A DNA stretch of 58,805 nucleotides from Arthrobacter nitrophenolicus. GTDB lineage: Bacteria; Actinomycetota; Actinomycetes; Actinomycetales; Micrococcaceae. The stretch covers positions 1 to 58,805 of the forward strand of contig NZ_AOFD01000025.1 in NCBI RefSeq assembly GCF_000332815.1, written 5' to 3'. Positions 18,315 through 28,960 of this stretch are shown here, piece after piece. Both the position numbers and the translations under genes were made by a program. The notes under the pieces are model-generated. The model did no database searches. It saw only the letters and a program-made list of their open reading frames with translations, and was not told the origin of the DNA. The stretch's first letter is position 1. Each line of letters begins with the position of its first letter.

Positions 18315-20289
18315 GTGCTGACAATACTGAACGCCGTCAAACGCGTGCTGGTGGGCAGGCCGTTCCGCAACGACCGGATGGCCCACACCCTGCTTCCCAA
18401 AAAGATTGCACTGCCGGTTTTCGCTTCGGACGCCCTGTCCTCCGTGGCCTATGCGCCGGACGAGATCCTGCTGACGCTCGCCCTGGCCGGCGTCAGCGCC
18501 GTGGCGTTCTCACCCTGGGTGGGGCTCGCCGTGATGGTGGTGCTCCTGACCGTGGTTGCTTCCTACCGGCAAAACGTCCACGCCTACCCCTCCGGCGGCG
18601 GGGACTACGAAATCGCCGGCGACAACCTTGGAAAGTACGCGGGCCTGACCGTCGCCTCCGCCCTGCTGGTGGACTACGTGCTGACCGTTGCCGTGTCCAT
18701 CTCGTCAGCCGCCACGTACCTCACCACGGCCGTTCCGTCACTCCACGGGCAGCAGGCAGCCATCGCGGCGACCGGCGTCGTGATCCTCGCCCTGGTCAAC
18801 CTCCGCGGCATCAAGGAGGCAGGCAGCGTCTTCGCCATTCCCACGTATATCTTCATGGCGTCAATCCTCGGCATGACGGCGGTGGGCATCTTCCAGGCGG
18901 CCACCGGGCAGCTGGGGGAGGCGCCGTCCGCTGATTTCACCATCGTTCCCGCCCCTGGCTTCGACGAGGGGCTGGTGGGGCTCGCCGGTGCCTTCCTGCT
19001 GCTTCGGGCCTTCTCCTCGGGTGCCGCCGCGCTCACGGGTGTGGAGGCCATCAGCAACGGCGTACCCAACTTCCGCCCGCCGAAGAGCAAGAACGCGGCC
19101 ACCACGCTCCTGCTCCTGGGCGTCATCAGCGCCACCATGCTGGCAGGCATCATGTACCTCGCCCAGGCCACCAGGGTCCACATCGTCCTGGACCCTGCCA
19201 CCGAGTTCCTGGTGAACGGCAATCCGCTGCCCGAGGGCTACATCCAGAACCCCGCCATCAGCCAGATCGCCCAGACCATCTTCGGCCCCGGTCCATCCCG
19301 TTCTACATCGTGGTGGCCGCCACCGGCATCATCCTGGTCTTCGCAGCCAACACCGCCTTCAACGGCTTTCCGGTCCTGGGTTCCATCCTGGCCCAGGACG
19401 GCTACCTGCCCCGCCAGCTCCGGACCCGCGGCGACCGGCTCGCCTTCAGCAATGGCGTCCTGGCCCTCGCGGCCGGTGCGCTGGTGCTGATCCTGGCGTT
19501 CAACGCGGACGTCACCAAGCTCATCCAGCTCTACATCGTGGGCGTCTTCATCTCGTTCACGGCCAGCCAGCTGGGGATGATCCGGCACTGGGGCCGGGAG
19601 CTCAAGCTGGCGAAGGACAAGATGGTGCGGCGGCGCATGGTGAAGTCGCGCACCATCAACAGCATCGGTTTCGGCATGACGGCGCTGGTCTTGGTGATCG
19701 TGCTGGTCACCAAATTCGAGCAGGGCGCGTGGATCGCGCTGCTGGCCATGTTCGTCCTCTTCCTCGTGATGTGGAGCATCCGCGCGCACTACGACAACGT
19801 GGCCAAGGAACTGGCGGTGGACGAGGACGCGTCCCCGCGCGCCCTGCCCACCGGGTGCACGCAGTCCTCCTGGTCTCGCACGTGCGCAAGCCCGTCCTGC
19901 GCGCCCTGGCCTACGCCCGGGCGTCACGGCCCTCACGCCTGGACGCGATCACCGTGGACATCGACGCGGAAGAAACCGCGCAGACCGTCGCGGACTGGGA
20001 AAAACTTGAGATCCCTGTGCCGCTGACCGTGCTGGCCAGTCCCTACCGCGAAACCGTCAACCCGATCATGGACTACGTCAAGCAGATGCGGCTGGACTCC
20101 CCGCGCGACCTTATCGTGGTGTATATCCCCGAATATGTCGTGGGCAAGTGGTGGGAGCAGCTGGTGCACAACCAGACCGCACTGCGCATCAAGACCCGGC
20201 TGCACTTCGAACCCGGGGTCATGGTGGCCAGTGTTCCCTGGCAGCTCAAATCATCCGAAGAAGCCAAGAACCTCCAGGACGTCCAATGA
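18315..20289 (+). pseudogene. KimA-like K+/H+ symporter of the APC/KUP group (two apparent frameshifts)
   Basis: About 658 aa when two missing bases are restored: one near 19290 (gives TIFGPGSIPFYIVVAA) and one near 19851 (gives ALPTRVHAVLLVSHV). About twelve membrane helices precede a cytoplasmic Usp-like domain of ~150 residues. It is usually labelled an amino-acid permease, but it aligns by eye along its length with Bacillus KimA (YdaO): SSDALSSVAY-like, AYPxGGG, LLVDYxLTVAVS, FSSG..ALTGVEAISN. Residues matching the KimA potassium site as I recall it are all present: D39, Y46, D120, T124, T241, E244. The divergent neighbours are two RCK potassium-regulatory proteins, which supports K+ import. 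The last codons overlap the RNA methyltransferase start (ATGA). The frameshifts look like sequence errors. Confidence 0.8.
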
Positions 20290-21680
20290 CCGCCAGAACC
20301 TCCACCACCCCCGCCGCCACGCCGGAGGCGGGCGGACACAGCGGCGAGGAAGCCGTCCTCGACGTCGGACCGGTCGCCCATGGCGGGCACTGCGTGGCCC
20401 GCCACGAGGGACGGGTCATCTTCGTCCGGCACGCCATCCCCGGCGAAAAAGTCCGGGTGCGCCTGACGGACGCCGAGGACAACGCCAAGTTCTGGCGGGC
20501 CGACGTCATTGAAGTGCTGGAAGCCTCGCCTGACCGCGTGGAGCACTTCTGGCGCCCCGCAGATTCAGGCCGCGCCTGGCAGCAGGGCCGCCCACCCGTC
20601 GGCGGGGCCGAGTTCGGGCACATCGCGCTCCCGCGGCAGCGCAGCCTCAAGGCCGACGTGCTGGCCGAGCAGCTGCGGCGGCTGGCCGGCGTCGAACTCT
20701 CCCCGGCAGTTGAGCCAGTGGGAGCCGGCACAGGCGATGGGGGAGCAGCGCCCGACGGCGGCACGGGCCTCGGGTGGCGGACGCGCGCCAGCTTCTCGGT
20801 CACCCCCGGCGGCAAGCTCGGGATGCATGCGCACCGGTCCGGGCACATCGTCCCGGTACGCGAGATGCCGCTGGCCACCGACGCGATCAATGCCCTGCAG
20901 CTCTGGAACCTGGACCTGCAGGGGATCGAACGGGTGGAGGTGGCCGCGCCGGCCAACGGGTCACGGCCACTGGTGCTTCTCGCCCCCGCGCCCGGGACAA
21001 AGGCGAAGCGGCTGGCCGCCGTGGCAGCGCAGCTGCCCGGGGATGTGTCCGTCGCATCCTTCGATCCCGTCACGGAGGACGTCACACAGCTCCGCGGCCG
21101 GACCTGGGTGCAGGAATCGGCTGCCGGCCACGACTACCGCGTCACGGGCGCAGGGTTCTGGCAGATCCACCGCGACGCGCCCGACACACTTGTGGGAGCT
21201 GTCACAGATTTCCTGCATGGCGGCGGGTTCCTGCACGCCGGTGCCGTGGTGGCTGACCTCTACGCCGGGGCCGGCCTGTTCACCGCCGTGCTGGCCGACG
21301 CCGTGGGGGAGACGGGGTCCGTCCTCTCCGTGGAGGGTGCCCCCGGAACAAGCCGGGACGCCCGCAAGAACCTGCACGCCGCCCCGCAGGTGGAGATCAT
21401 CCAGGGCCGCGTGGAGCGGGTATTGCGCCAGAAACCGCGGGACTTTGACGCCCTCATCCTGGACCCGCCCCGGGCCGGTGCGGGCAAGGCAGTGGTGGGA
21501 CAGCTCGTTGCGGCGCACCCGCGCGCCATTGCCTATGTGTCCTGTGATCCGGCGTCGTTCGCCCGTGACGTGGGTTACTTCCGCCAGTCCGGCTGGGACC
21601 TGGCCGGCCTGCGGGCGTTCGACCTCTACCCCCACACCCACCACCTTGAAACAGTGGCGCTGCTTGCTCCCCGCCCGTGA
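20286..21680 (+). CDS. TRAM-domain class I SAM-dependent RNA (uracil-5) methyltransferase
   Basis: 464 aa. The N-terminal TRAM domain covers residues ~20-80 (VLDVGPVAHGGHCVARHEGRV). The catalytic half has SAM motif VADLYAGAGLFTAVLA, the LILDPPRAGAG motif and the nucleophile Cys in AYVSCDPASFARDV, as in the TrmA/RlmCD family. It lacks the N-terminal Fe-S cysteine cluster of E. coli RlmD. Expected activity is 5-methyluridine formation in rRNA or tRNA; the site cannot be told from sequence. The ATG overlaps the permease stop, so the two are co-transcribed, an order I recall from mycobacteria (Rv2689c-Rv2690c). Confidence 0.87.
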   Translation: MTARTSTTPAATPEAGGHSGEEAVLDVGPVAHGGHCVARHEGRVIFVRHAIPGEKVRVRLTDAEDNAKFWRADVIEVLEASPDRVEHFWRPADSGRAWQQGRPPVGGAEFGHIALPRQRSLKADVLAEQLRRLAGVELSPAVEPVGAGTGDGGAAPDGGTGLGWRTRASFSVTPGGKLGMHAHRSGHIVPVREMPLATDAINALQLWNLDLQGIERVEVAAPANGSRPLVLLAPAPGTKAKRLAAVAAQLPGDVSVASFDPVTEDVTQLRGRTWVQESAAGHDYRVTGAGFWQIHRDAPDTLVGAVTDFLHGGGFLHAGAVVADLYAGAGLFTAVLADAVGETGSVLSVEGAPGTSRDARKNLHAAPQVEIIQGRVERVLRQKPRDFDALILDPPRAGAGKAVVGQLVAAHPRAIAYVSCDPASFARDVGYFRQSGWDLAGLRAFDLYPHTHHLETVALLAPRP

Positions 21681-21773
21681 TGCCGCCGCGGTTATCGACT
21701 ACGATGGCCGTAGTAGTCCCACGTCGCGCCCGTATTCACGGCCGGCCGTGTGCAATTTCGGGCCCGAAAGTAA

Positions 21774-21787
21774 TTAGGGCGTCCTAA
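21774..21787. promoter_or_regulatory. Perfect palindrome TTAGG-GCGT-CCTAA upstream of acnA
   Basis: A 5-bp inverted repeat with a 4-base spacer, 56 bases before the acnA start and in its promoter region. The half-sites resemble those of DtxR/IdeR iron boxes, but the spacing is far shorter. It may be an operator for a repressor of aconitase; the regulator is unknown. Confidence 0.35.
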
Positions 21788-21843
21788 CTAGCAGGCGGTC
21801 AACCGCGCGACAAAGATGAAACTGTTGCGAGAGGAGTCCTGCG

Positions 21844-24668
21844 ATGAGCACTGTGGACAGCTTCGGTTCAAAAGGCAAACTTAATGTAGCCGGAACCGAG
21901 TATGAAATTTTCCGGTTGAACTCCGTTGAAGGTGCAGAAAACCTTCCGTTCAGCCTCAAGGTATTGCTTGAAAACCTGCTGAGGACCGAGGACGGCGCGA
22001 ATATCACTGCCGATCACGTCCGCGCCTTGGCCGGCTGGGACCCGAATGCCCAGCCTGATACAGAAATCCAGTTCACGCCTGCACGCGTGATCATGCAGGA
22101 CTTCACCGGCGTTCCCTGCGTGGTTGACCTGGCGACGATGCGCGAAGCGGTCAAGGAACTGGGCGGCGACCCCAAGCGGGTCAACCCGCTGGCACCGGCC
22201 GAAATGGTCATCGACCACTCGGTCCAGATCGACGCCTTCGGCAACTCCGGCGCGCTGGAGCGCAACATGGAGATCGAATACCAGCGCAACGGGGAGCGTT
22301 ACCAGTTCCTGCGCTGGGGCCAGACCGCGTTCGACGACTTCAAGGTTGTCCCGCCGGGAACCGGCATCGTGCACCAGGTCAACATCGAATACCTGGCCCG
22401 CACCGTCATGACCCGCGAAGTCGATGGCGCCCTCCGCGCCTACCCCGACACCTGCGTCGGCACCGACTCGCACACCACCATGGTCAACGGCCTGGGCGTG
22501 CTCGGCTGGGGCGTCGGCGGCATTGAAGCCGAGGCAGCCATGCTCGGCCAGCCCGTCTCCATGCTGATCCCGCGCGTCGTCGGCTTCAAGCTGAGCGGCA
22601 GCATCCCCGCCGGTGCCACCGCCACCGACGTGGTGCTCACCATCACCGAAATGCTGCGCAAGCACGGCGTTGTGGGCAAGTTCGTCGAGTTCTATGGCGA
22701 GGGCGTCGCCGCTGTGCCGCTGGCCAACCGCGCCACCATCGGCAACATGAGCCCGGAATTCGGTTCCACCGCCGCCATGTTCCCGATCGACGACGTCACC
22801 CTCGACTACCTGCGCCTCACCGGCCGGTCCGAGCAGAACGTTGCCCTCGTCGAGGCCTACTCCAAGGAGCAGGGCCTCTGGCACGACCCGTCCCGCGACA
22901 TCAAGTTCTCCGAGTACCTGGAACTGGACCTCTCCACCGTTGTTCCGTCCATCGCAGGCCCCAAGCGCCCGCAGGACCGCATCGAGCTCACCGAGGCCAA
23001 GGACGAGTTCCGCCACGACCTCAAGAACTACGTCTCCCACGACGCCGATGCCGGCACCCTGGACGAGTCCCTTGAGGAAAGCTTTCCGGCCTCGGACGCC
23101 CCGTCCTTCACCACCGGCGGAACCCACGTTTCGGACACCGACCGCGAACCGCCGAAGTACTCGGCAGCACACGGCGGCGCCGGACGCATCTCCAGCCCGG
23201 TGCCGGTCAAGATGGCCGACGGTCGCGAGTTCGAGCTGGACCACGGCGCTGTGACCATCGCCTCCATCACGTCCTGCACCAACACCTCCAACCCGTCGGT
23301 CATGCTCGCCGCCGCCGTGCTGGCACGCAACGCCGTCGAAAAGGGCCTGACCGCCAAGCCGTGGGTCAAGACTTCGGTCGCCCCGGGCTCGAAGGTTGTC
23401 ACCGACTACTACGAGAAGTCCGGCCTGACCCCCTACCTGGAGAAGCTCGGCTTCTACATCGTGGGCTACGGCTGCGCCACCTGCATCGGCAACTCCGGTC
23501 CGCTGGAAGCCGAAATCTCCGAGGCCGTCCAGGCCAACGACCTCGCCGTCGCGGCAGTGCTCTCGGGCAACCGCAACTTCGAAGGCCGCATCAACCCGGA
23601 CGTCAAGATGAACTACCTGGCCTCCCCGCCGCTGGTCATCGCCTACGCCCTGGCCGGTTCCATGGACTTCGACTTCGAAACCGATGCGCTGGGCAAGGAC
23701 ACCGACGGCAACGACGTCTTCCTGAAGGACATCTGGCCCAACCCGGTTGAGGTCCAGCAGGTCATCGACTCCTCGATCGACAAGGAAATGTTCGCCAAGG
23801 GCTACGAAGGCGTCTTCGACGGCGACGACCGCTGGAAGGCACTGGACACCCCGGCCGGCGACACCTTCGCCTGGGATCCGAACTCCACCTACGTCCGGAA
23901 GCCCCCGTACTTCGAGGGCATGCAGGCGCAGCCGGAGCCGGTCAAGGACATCACGGCGCCCGCGTCCTGCTGAAGCTGGGCGACTCGGTCACCACCGACC
24001 ACATCTCCCCGGCCGGTTCCTTCAAGTCCGACACCCCCGCCGGCCAGTACCTGCTGGCCAACGGCGTGGAGCGCAAGGACTTCAACTCCTACGGTTCCCG
24101 CCGCGGCAACCACGAGGTCATGATCCGCGGAACGTTCGCGAACATCCGCATCAAGAACCAGATCCTGGACGGCGTCGAAGGTGGCTACACCCGCGACTTC
24201 ACCCAGGAAGGCGGCCCGCAGGCGTTCGTCTACGACGCAGCGCAGAACTACCAGGCAGCCGGCACCCCGCTGGTGGTCCTGGCCGGCAAGGAGTACGGTT
24301 CCGGCTCCTCCCGTGACTGGGCAGCAAAGGGCACCGCCCTGCTGGGCGTCAAGGCCGTCATCGCCGAGAGCTACGAGCGCATCCACCGCTCCAACCTCAT
24401 CGGCATGGGCGTCCTGCCCCTGCAGTTCCCGGCCGGCGAGTCCGCGGCGTCGCTGGGCCTGACGGGCACGGAGACGTTCTCCGTTGAGGGCGTCACCGCC
24501 CTGAACGAAGGCACCACCCCCAAGACCCTCAAGGTCACGGCAACCGCCGAAGACGGTTCCGCCACCTCGTTCGACGCCGTCCTGCGCATCGACACCCCGG
24601 GTGAAGCGGATTACTACCGCAACGGCGGCATCCTGCAGTACGTGCTGCGCCAGATTTCCGCGAACTAG
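21844..24668 (+). pseudogene. acnA: Aconitate hydratase A (one apparent frameshift)
   Basis: 941 aa when one missing G near 23960 is restored (giving [25 protein letters not shown]). The Fe-S ligands are C478 in SCTNTSNPS and C544/C547 in CATCIGNSG. The C-terminal swivel domain has the conserved [12 protein letters not shown] and [17 protein letters not shown] ~50-residue acidic insert near residues 400-450 is typical of actinobacterial AcnA. It isomerises citrate and isocitrate in the TCA cycle. The ATG follows GAGAGGAG. The uninterrupted conservation on both sides of the break, in a normally important gene, argues that the frameshift is a sequence error. A strong hairpin follows the stop. 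Confidence 0.92.
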
Positions 24669-24694
24669 CGGGAACTGCCCAGCAGGCAGCATCT

Positions 24695-24733
24695 CCGAAG
24701 CCCCGGCCGGCCACCGACCTGCCGGGGCTTCGG
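24695..24733 (+). terminator. Hairpin terminator after acnA
   Basis: CCGAAGCCCCGGC at 24695-24707 and its perfect complement GCCGGGGCTTCGG at 24721-24733 form a 13-bp stem with a 13-base loop. There is no T tract, as is common in high-GC Actinobacteria. Confidence 0.75.
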
Positions 24734-24782
24734 CTGTGCAGGCGCGTCTGGTACTGCGGTCCGGTCCTTCGGACCGAGGCGT

Positions 24783-24788
24783 TAGAGT
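24783..24788 (+). promoter_or_regulatory. Predicted -10 (TAGAGT) for the dxs operon
   Basis: TAGAGT lies 34 bases before the dxs start. A CGGTCC-ttc-GGACCG hairpin sequence at 24762-24776 covers the expected -35 zone and could be an operator. Confidence 0.4.
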
Positions 24789-24822
24789 TAAACGGCACGT
24801 CTACCACCTGAAGGAGGGGTCA

Positions 24823-26796
24823 TTGGGAATCTTGGACACCATCCGGAATCCGCAGGACCTGAACGAGTTGACCGAAGAGCAGCTCAAGCAGCTGGCTTCG
24901 GAGATCAGGGAATTCCTGATCACAAACGTTTCCCAGACGGGCGGTCACCTCGGGCCAAACCTTGGCGTGGTGGAGCTGACCCTCGCCGTGCACCGCATCT
25001 TCGATTCGCCGCGCGACAGCATTGTCTTTGACACCGGCCACCAGTCCTATGTCCACAAGCTGCTCACCGGCCGGCAGGACTTCAGCACCCTCCGCCAGGA
25101 AGGCGGGCTGTCAGGCTACCCGTCCCGCGCCGAGTCCGAGCATGACATCGTGGAAAGCTCCCATGCGTCCTCCTCACTGTCCTGGGCGGACGGAATCTCC
25201 CGTGCGCGCCAGTTGACCGGGGAAGGCGACCGGTACGTCGTCGCCGTCGTCGGTGACGGGGCGCTGACTGGAGGAATGGCCTGGGAGGCCATCAACAACA
25301 TCGCCGCGGACAAGAAGCGCCGCGTGGTCATCGTCGTCAACGACAACGGCCGGTCCTATGCCCCCACCGTGGGCGGTTTCGCCGATTACCTGGCCTCGCT
25401 GCGGCCCACCATCGACTCCTTCCGCACGGCGCCCGCGTATGAGGTGGCGCTGGACTGGTGGAAGAAAAAGCTCCAGAACGGCGGCCCCGTGGGCCAGTTC
25501 ACTTACAAGAGCCTGCATGCCATGAAGAAGGGCATCAAGGACTGGTGGGCTCCGCAGGGCATGTTCGAGGACCTGGGCATGAAGTACATCGGTCCCGTGG
25601 ACGGCCACAACCTCCAGGCGATGGAGCACGCCCTCGCCACCGCCAGGCACTACAACGGTCCCGTCATCGTGCATGCCATGACCGAGAAGGGGCACGGCTA
25701 CGCCCCGGCCCGCGCACACGAAGCGGACCAGTTCCATGCCGTGGGCATCATTGATCCGGAAACCGGCGAACCCACCGGAAAAGCCGGTGCCAAGTCCTGG
25801 ACCTCGGTGTTCGCCGACGAAATCGCTGCCATCGCTGACGAGCGGCAGGACGTGGTGGGCATCACCGGAGCCATGCTGATTCCGGTGGGGCTGCACAAGT
25901 TCGCCGCCAAGCACCCGGACCGCGTCATCGACGTCGGCATCGCCGAGCAGCATGCCCTGACCTCCGCGGCGGGCATGGCCTTCGGCGGCCTGCACCCCGT
26001 GGTGGCCGTCTATGCCACCTTCCTCAACCGCGCGTTCGACCAGCTGCTCATGGACGTGGCCCTGCATAAGGCCGGTGTCACCATCGTCCTGGACCGCGCC
26101 GGCGTCACCGGCCCGGACGGTGCCAGCCACCACGGCATGTGGGACATGGCCATGGTCCAGGTGGTCCCCGGCCTCCATCTCGCTGCTCCCCGCGACGCCA
26201 CCCGCCTGCGGGAGGAACTCCGCGAGGCCATCGCCATCAGCGACGCGCCGAGTGTCGTCCGGTTCTCCAAGGGATCTGTCGGAGCCGAGGTTGAAACCCT
26301 GGAACGGCTGAGCGACGGCGTGGATATCCTGGCCCGCCGCCCGTCAGGGTCCACCGAGAACGACGTGCTGATTGTCAGCGTCGGCGCCATGGCGGAGCTG
26401 GCCCTCGACGTCGCCAACAGGCTCGGCGCGCAGGGCATCAGCACCACTGTGGTGGATCCGCGCTGGGCCCTGCCCGTCCGCCGCTCCATCATTGCCCTCG
26501 CCTCGCACCACCGGCTGGTGGTCTGCATCGAGGACGGCGTCCGCGCCGGCGGCGTGGGCTCGCGCATCCGCCAGGAAATGCGTGCAGCCGGGGTGGACAC
26601 CGCGCTCAACGAGGTGGGTCTTCCGGTCGAGTTCCTGGACCACGGCAGCCGCAGCCAGGTCCTGGAACGCGTGGGGCTTACCGCCCAGCAGATTACGCAC
26701 GACGTCGTCGCGCAGGTTTTGGGAACAAAGGTTCCGTTCGCCCGCCCGCTGCCGGGACAGCAGCACCCCACCACCGGCAGCCTTCCAATCCAGTGA
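24823..26796 (+). CDS. dxs: 1-deoxy-D-xylulose-5-phosphate synthase
   Basis: 657 aa. It begins at TTG 24823 ([13 protein letters not shown]) after a strong AAGGAGGGG. The thiamine-diphosphate site is [16 protein letters not shown], the central Glu lies in [18 protein letters not shown], and the transketolase-like C-terminal domain ends with [14 protein letters not shown]. It condenses pyruvate and glyceraldehyde 3-phosphate in the first step of the MEP isoprenoid pathway. It heads a tight plus-strand series (DUF402, unknown protein, aldo/keto reductase, nucleoside hydrolase). The rare TTG start may limit translation. Confidence 0.95.
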   Translation: MGILDTIRNPQDLNELTEEQLKQLASEIREFLITNVSQTGGHLGPNLGVVELTLAVHRIFDSPRDSIVFDTGHQSYVHKLLTGRQDFSTLRQEGGLSGYPSRAESEHDIVESSHASSSLSWADGISRARQLTGEGDRYVVAVVGDGALTGGMAWEAINNIAADKKRRVVIVVNDNGRSYAPTVGGFADYLASLRPTIDSFRTAPAYEVALDWWKKKLQNGGPVGQFTYKSLHAMKKGIKDWWAPQGMFEDLGMKYIGPVDGHNLQAMEHALATARHYNGPVIVHAMTEKGHGYAPARAHEADQFHAVGIIDPETGEPTGKAGAKSWTSVFADEIAAIADERQDVVGITGAMLIPVGLHKFAAKHPDRVIDVGIAEQHALTSAAGMAFGGLHPVVAVYATFLNRAFDQLLMDVALHKAGVTIVLDRAGVTGPDGASHHGMWDMAMVQVVPGLHLAAPRDATRLREELREAIAISDAPSVVRFSKGSVGAEVETLERLSDGVDILARRPSGSTENDVLIVSVGAMAELALDVANRLGAQGISTTVVDPRWALPVRRSIIALASHHRLVVCIEDGVRAGGVGSRIRQEMRAAGVDTALNEVGLPVEFLDHGSRSQVLERVGLTAQQITHDVVAQVLGTKVPFARPLPGQQHPTTGSLPIQ

Positions 26797-27410
26797 GGGA
26801 AGAGGATGCGCTGAAGATTCCGGGCGCTGCGGGGGAGTCCGGACCCGTCCTTCACACCACCACCACGAGGGTGCCCAGGGGCCTCCAGCCGGGCCAGCTC
26901 GTGGTGTCCCGCAACCGGAAATGGAACGGCAAGGCCCACTGGGTGGTGCCGGGACGCTACCTTGGCGAGGACCGGCACGGGTGGTGGATCTTCCAGGGGA
27001 CCAACGAGTTCTGCTCCCGCCCGGGAGCCGCGTTCTACACCCGGTCCGACGCCGTCCTGCTGGTCCCGCGCCAGGGCGACTGGGTTGCCACCTTCTACGA
27101 CTCCGCCCATCCGAACGGGGTACGCGTCTATGTGGACCTGGCAGTAGGACATGAATGGACGGACATCCGGCCTGCCGTCACCGAGTTCCACGTCATCGAC
27201 ATGGACCTGGACGTCATCCGCACCGCGGACCGCGGCGTCTTCATCGACGACCAGGATGAGTTTGCCGACCACAGCGTGACCATGAACTACCCCGAACGGC
27301 TCATCGGAGACATCCAGGCCGCAGCGGACGAACTATACCGGGCCGTCAAGGCACAACAGGCACCCTTTGACGGCACCGACGTCGAATGGTTCACGGAGGG
27401 ACGCAAATGA
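26793..27410 (+). CDS. DUF402 domain protein
   Basis: 205 aa. Residues ~25-190 match DUF402: the [13 protein letters not shown] stretch and the acidic region [27 protein letters not shown] carry the conserved acidic residues of this beta-barrel fold. Characterised relatives include nucleoside-diphosphate/triphosphate phosphohydrolases (Ntdp) and an RNA-binding phosphatase; neither function can be assigned firmly. The GTG at 26793 overlaps the dxs stop (GTGA) and the stop overlaps the next ATG, so it is co-translated on both sides. Confidence 0.8.
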   Translation: MREEDALKIPGAAGESGPVLHTTTTRVPRGLQPGQLVVSRNRKWNGKAHWVVPGRYLGEDRHGWWIFQGTNEFCSRPGAAFYTRSDAVLLVPRQGDWVATFYDSAHPNGVRVYVDLAVGHEWTDIRPAVTEFHVIDMDLDVIRTADRGVFIDDQDEFADHSVTMNYPERLIGDIQAAADELYRAVKAQQAPFDGTDVEWFTEGRK

Positions 27411-27967
27411 GCGGCATTGTCAGGGTCTACAAGCGCGACGACGAGGGAGTCCTCCACTTCCGCGAGGCCTGGTTCGACGAGGAGTACAGCCAGTTCGTGA
27501 TGAACTTCGGCGTGGTGGGACACCAGAGCAAGACCGAAGAGACGGACGTCGCGGACGCCGCGGCCGCCGATGCGCTGCTGGACGCCTTCGCCGTGCAGTG
27601 CGCCGAAGACGGCTACGCCGAAATTCCGGACGAGGAGCAGTTCTGGGTGGTGGCGCAGTTTGCCCTGAAGACCAAGGAAGGCACCGAACGGGACCGGTAC
27701 TTGGAGGAGAAGGCGAAGGATGCCCTGGTCAGCCACCTCGCGTGGCGCGGCCTCGGCACTGTGGACCGGTCCGAATTCACGGACTTCAAGCTGAACATCT
27801 TCTGCCTCTGCCCGGACGCCAACAAGGCCGCCAACGCCATCAAGGTCTGCGCCCGGGGCGAGGACCTGGACTTCACCAAACTCACCATCGCCGCGGCCCC
27901 GTTCAAGGAACCGGAGAACTTCAAGGTGAAGCACTCCGCCAAGTCCGCCACCACGTTCAGCCTCTAG
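27407..27967 (+). CDS. Conserved protein of unknown function, dxs operon
   Basis: 186 aa, soluble and acidic, rich in Asp, Glu and aromatic residues, with no signal peptide or membrane helix. I do not recognise a named domain. The N-terminal half (VRVYKRDDEGVLHFREAWFDEEYSQFVMNFGVVG) resembles a WGR-like or small beta-sandwich pattern only loosely. Two Cys close together (FCLCPD) lie near residue 132. The ATG overlaps the DUF402 stop as ATGA, so the two proteins are probably made in fixed ratio and may act together. Confidence 0.65.
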   Translation: MSGIVRVYKRDDEGVLHFREAWFDEEYSQFVMNFGVVGHQSKTEETDVADAAAADALLDAFAVQCAEDGYAEIPDEEQFWVVAQFALKTKEGTERDRYLEEKAKDALVSHLAWRGLGTVDRSEFTDFKLNIFCLCPDANKAANAIKVCARGEDLDFTKLTIAAAPFKEPENFKVKHSAKSATTFSL

Positions 27968-27975
27968 GAGTTTCC

Positions 27976-28953
27976 GTGACCACCTCCCGCCGTGTTGGAA
28001 AATCAGGGCTGACGGTCTCCACGGTCGGCCTGGGCTGCAACAACCTCGGCCGCGCCAACACCGCCACCGAATCCCAGGACGCCACCAACGCCGTGGTCTC
28101 CGCTGCGCTCGACGCCGGGATCACCCTGTTCGACGTCGCCGACACCTACGGCCGGGAACCGGGGCTCAGCGAAACAATGCTGGGCAAGGCCCTGGGCAGC
28201 CGCCGCGCCGACGTGGTGGTGGCCACCAAGTTCGGCATGGACATGAAGGGCGCCAACGGCCCCGACTTCGGCGCGCGCGGCTCACGGCGCTACATCATCC
28301 AGGCTGTGGAGGCTTCGCTGCGACGGCTTGGCACGGACTGGATCGACCTCTACCAGTTCCACACCCCGGACCCGCTGACCCCCATCGACGAGACACTGTC
28401 CGCCCTCGATGCGCTGGTCACGGCCGGCAAGGTCCGGTACATCGGCCACTCCAACCGCGCCGGCTGGCAGATCGCGCAGGCCGAGTACGTGGCGCGGGAA
28501 CTGGGCTGCGCCCGCTTTATCTCCACGCAGAACCACTACAACCTCCTGGACCGGCGGGCGGAGCTGGAAGTGACACCGGCTGCCGGGGAGTTCGGCCTGG
28601 GTGTCCTGCCGTATTTCCCGCTGGCGAACGGCCTGCTCACCGGCAAGTACTCGCCCGGGCACGCCCCCGAAGGTTCCCGGCTCAGCCACACCCGGACACA
28701 CATGGTGCACGACGCCGACTGGGAGCAGCTGGGACGGTTCAGCCGCTTCGCCAAGGAACGCGGGCTCACCGAAATCGACGTCGCCTTCTCCTGGCTTGCC
28801 GCGCAGCCGTCCGTGGCCAGCGTCATCGCCGGAGCCACCAGGCCGGAGCAGGTCAGGCAGAACGCTGTGGCAGCCGACTGGATCCCCACTGAAGCCGACC
28901 TGCAGGAACTGGACTCGATCTTCCCCGCGGCGCCCAAAGTGGCCCTCTTCTAG
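27976..28953 (+). CDS. Aldo/keto reductase
   Basis: 325 aa. The AKR catalytic tetrad is visible: D53 and Y58 in LFDVADTYG, K85 in VVVATKFG, H129 in LYQFHTPD. The C-terminal NADPH-binding stretch reads VASVIAGATRPEQVRQN. The GTG at 27976 follows AGGAG at good spacing, eight bases after the previous stop. It reduces an aldehyde or ketone with NADPH; closest in style to YajO/PdxI-like or Tas-like reductases, but the substrate is unknown. It is likely transcribed with dxs and nucleoside hydrolase. Confidence 0.88.
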   Translation: MTTSRRVGKSGLTVSTVGLGCNNLGRANTATESQDATNAVVSAALDAGITLFDVADTYGREPGLSETMLGKALGSRRADVVVATKFGMDMKGANGPDFGARGSRRYIIQAVEASLRRLGTDWIDLYQFHTPDPLTPIDETLSALDALVTAGKVRYIGHSNRAGWQIAQAEYVARELGCARFISTQNHYNLLDRRAELEVTPAAGEFGLGVLPYFPLANGLLTGKYSPGHAPEGSRLSHTRTHMVHDADWEQLGRFSRFAKERGLTEIDVAFSWLAAQPSVASVIAGATRPEQVRQNAVAADWIPTEADLQELDSIFPAAPKVALF

Positions 28954-28960
28954 AGCTGCG

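Noticed and set aside
18315..20289. True pseudogenisation of the permease
   Set aside because: Both breaks are single missing bases at C/G runs and every K+-site residue is retained, the same pattern as in acnA; sequence error is likelier.
21774..21787. IdeR/DtxR iron box upstream of acnA
   Set aside because: The half-sites TTAGG and CCTAA resemble the iron-box ends, but the 4-base spacing cannot match the 19-bp consensus. It is kept only as an unassigned palindrome.
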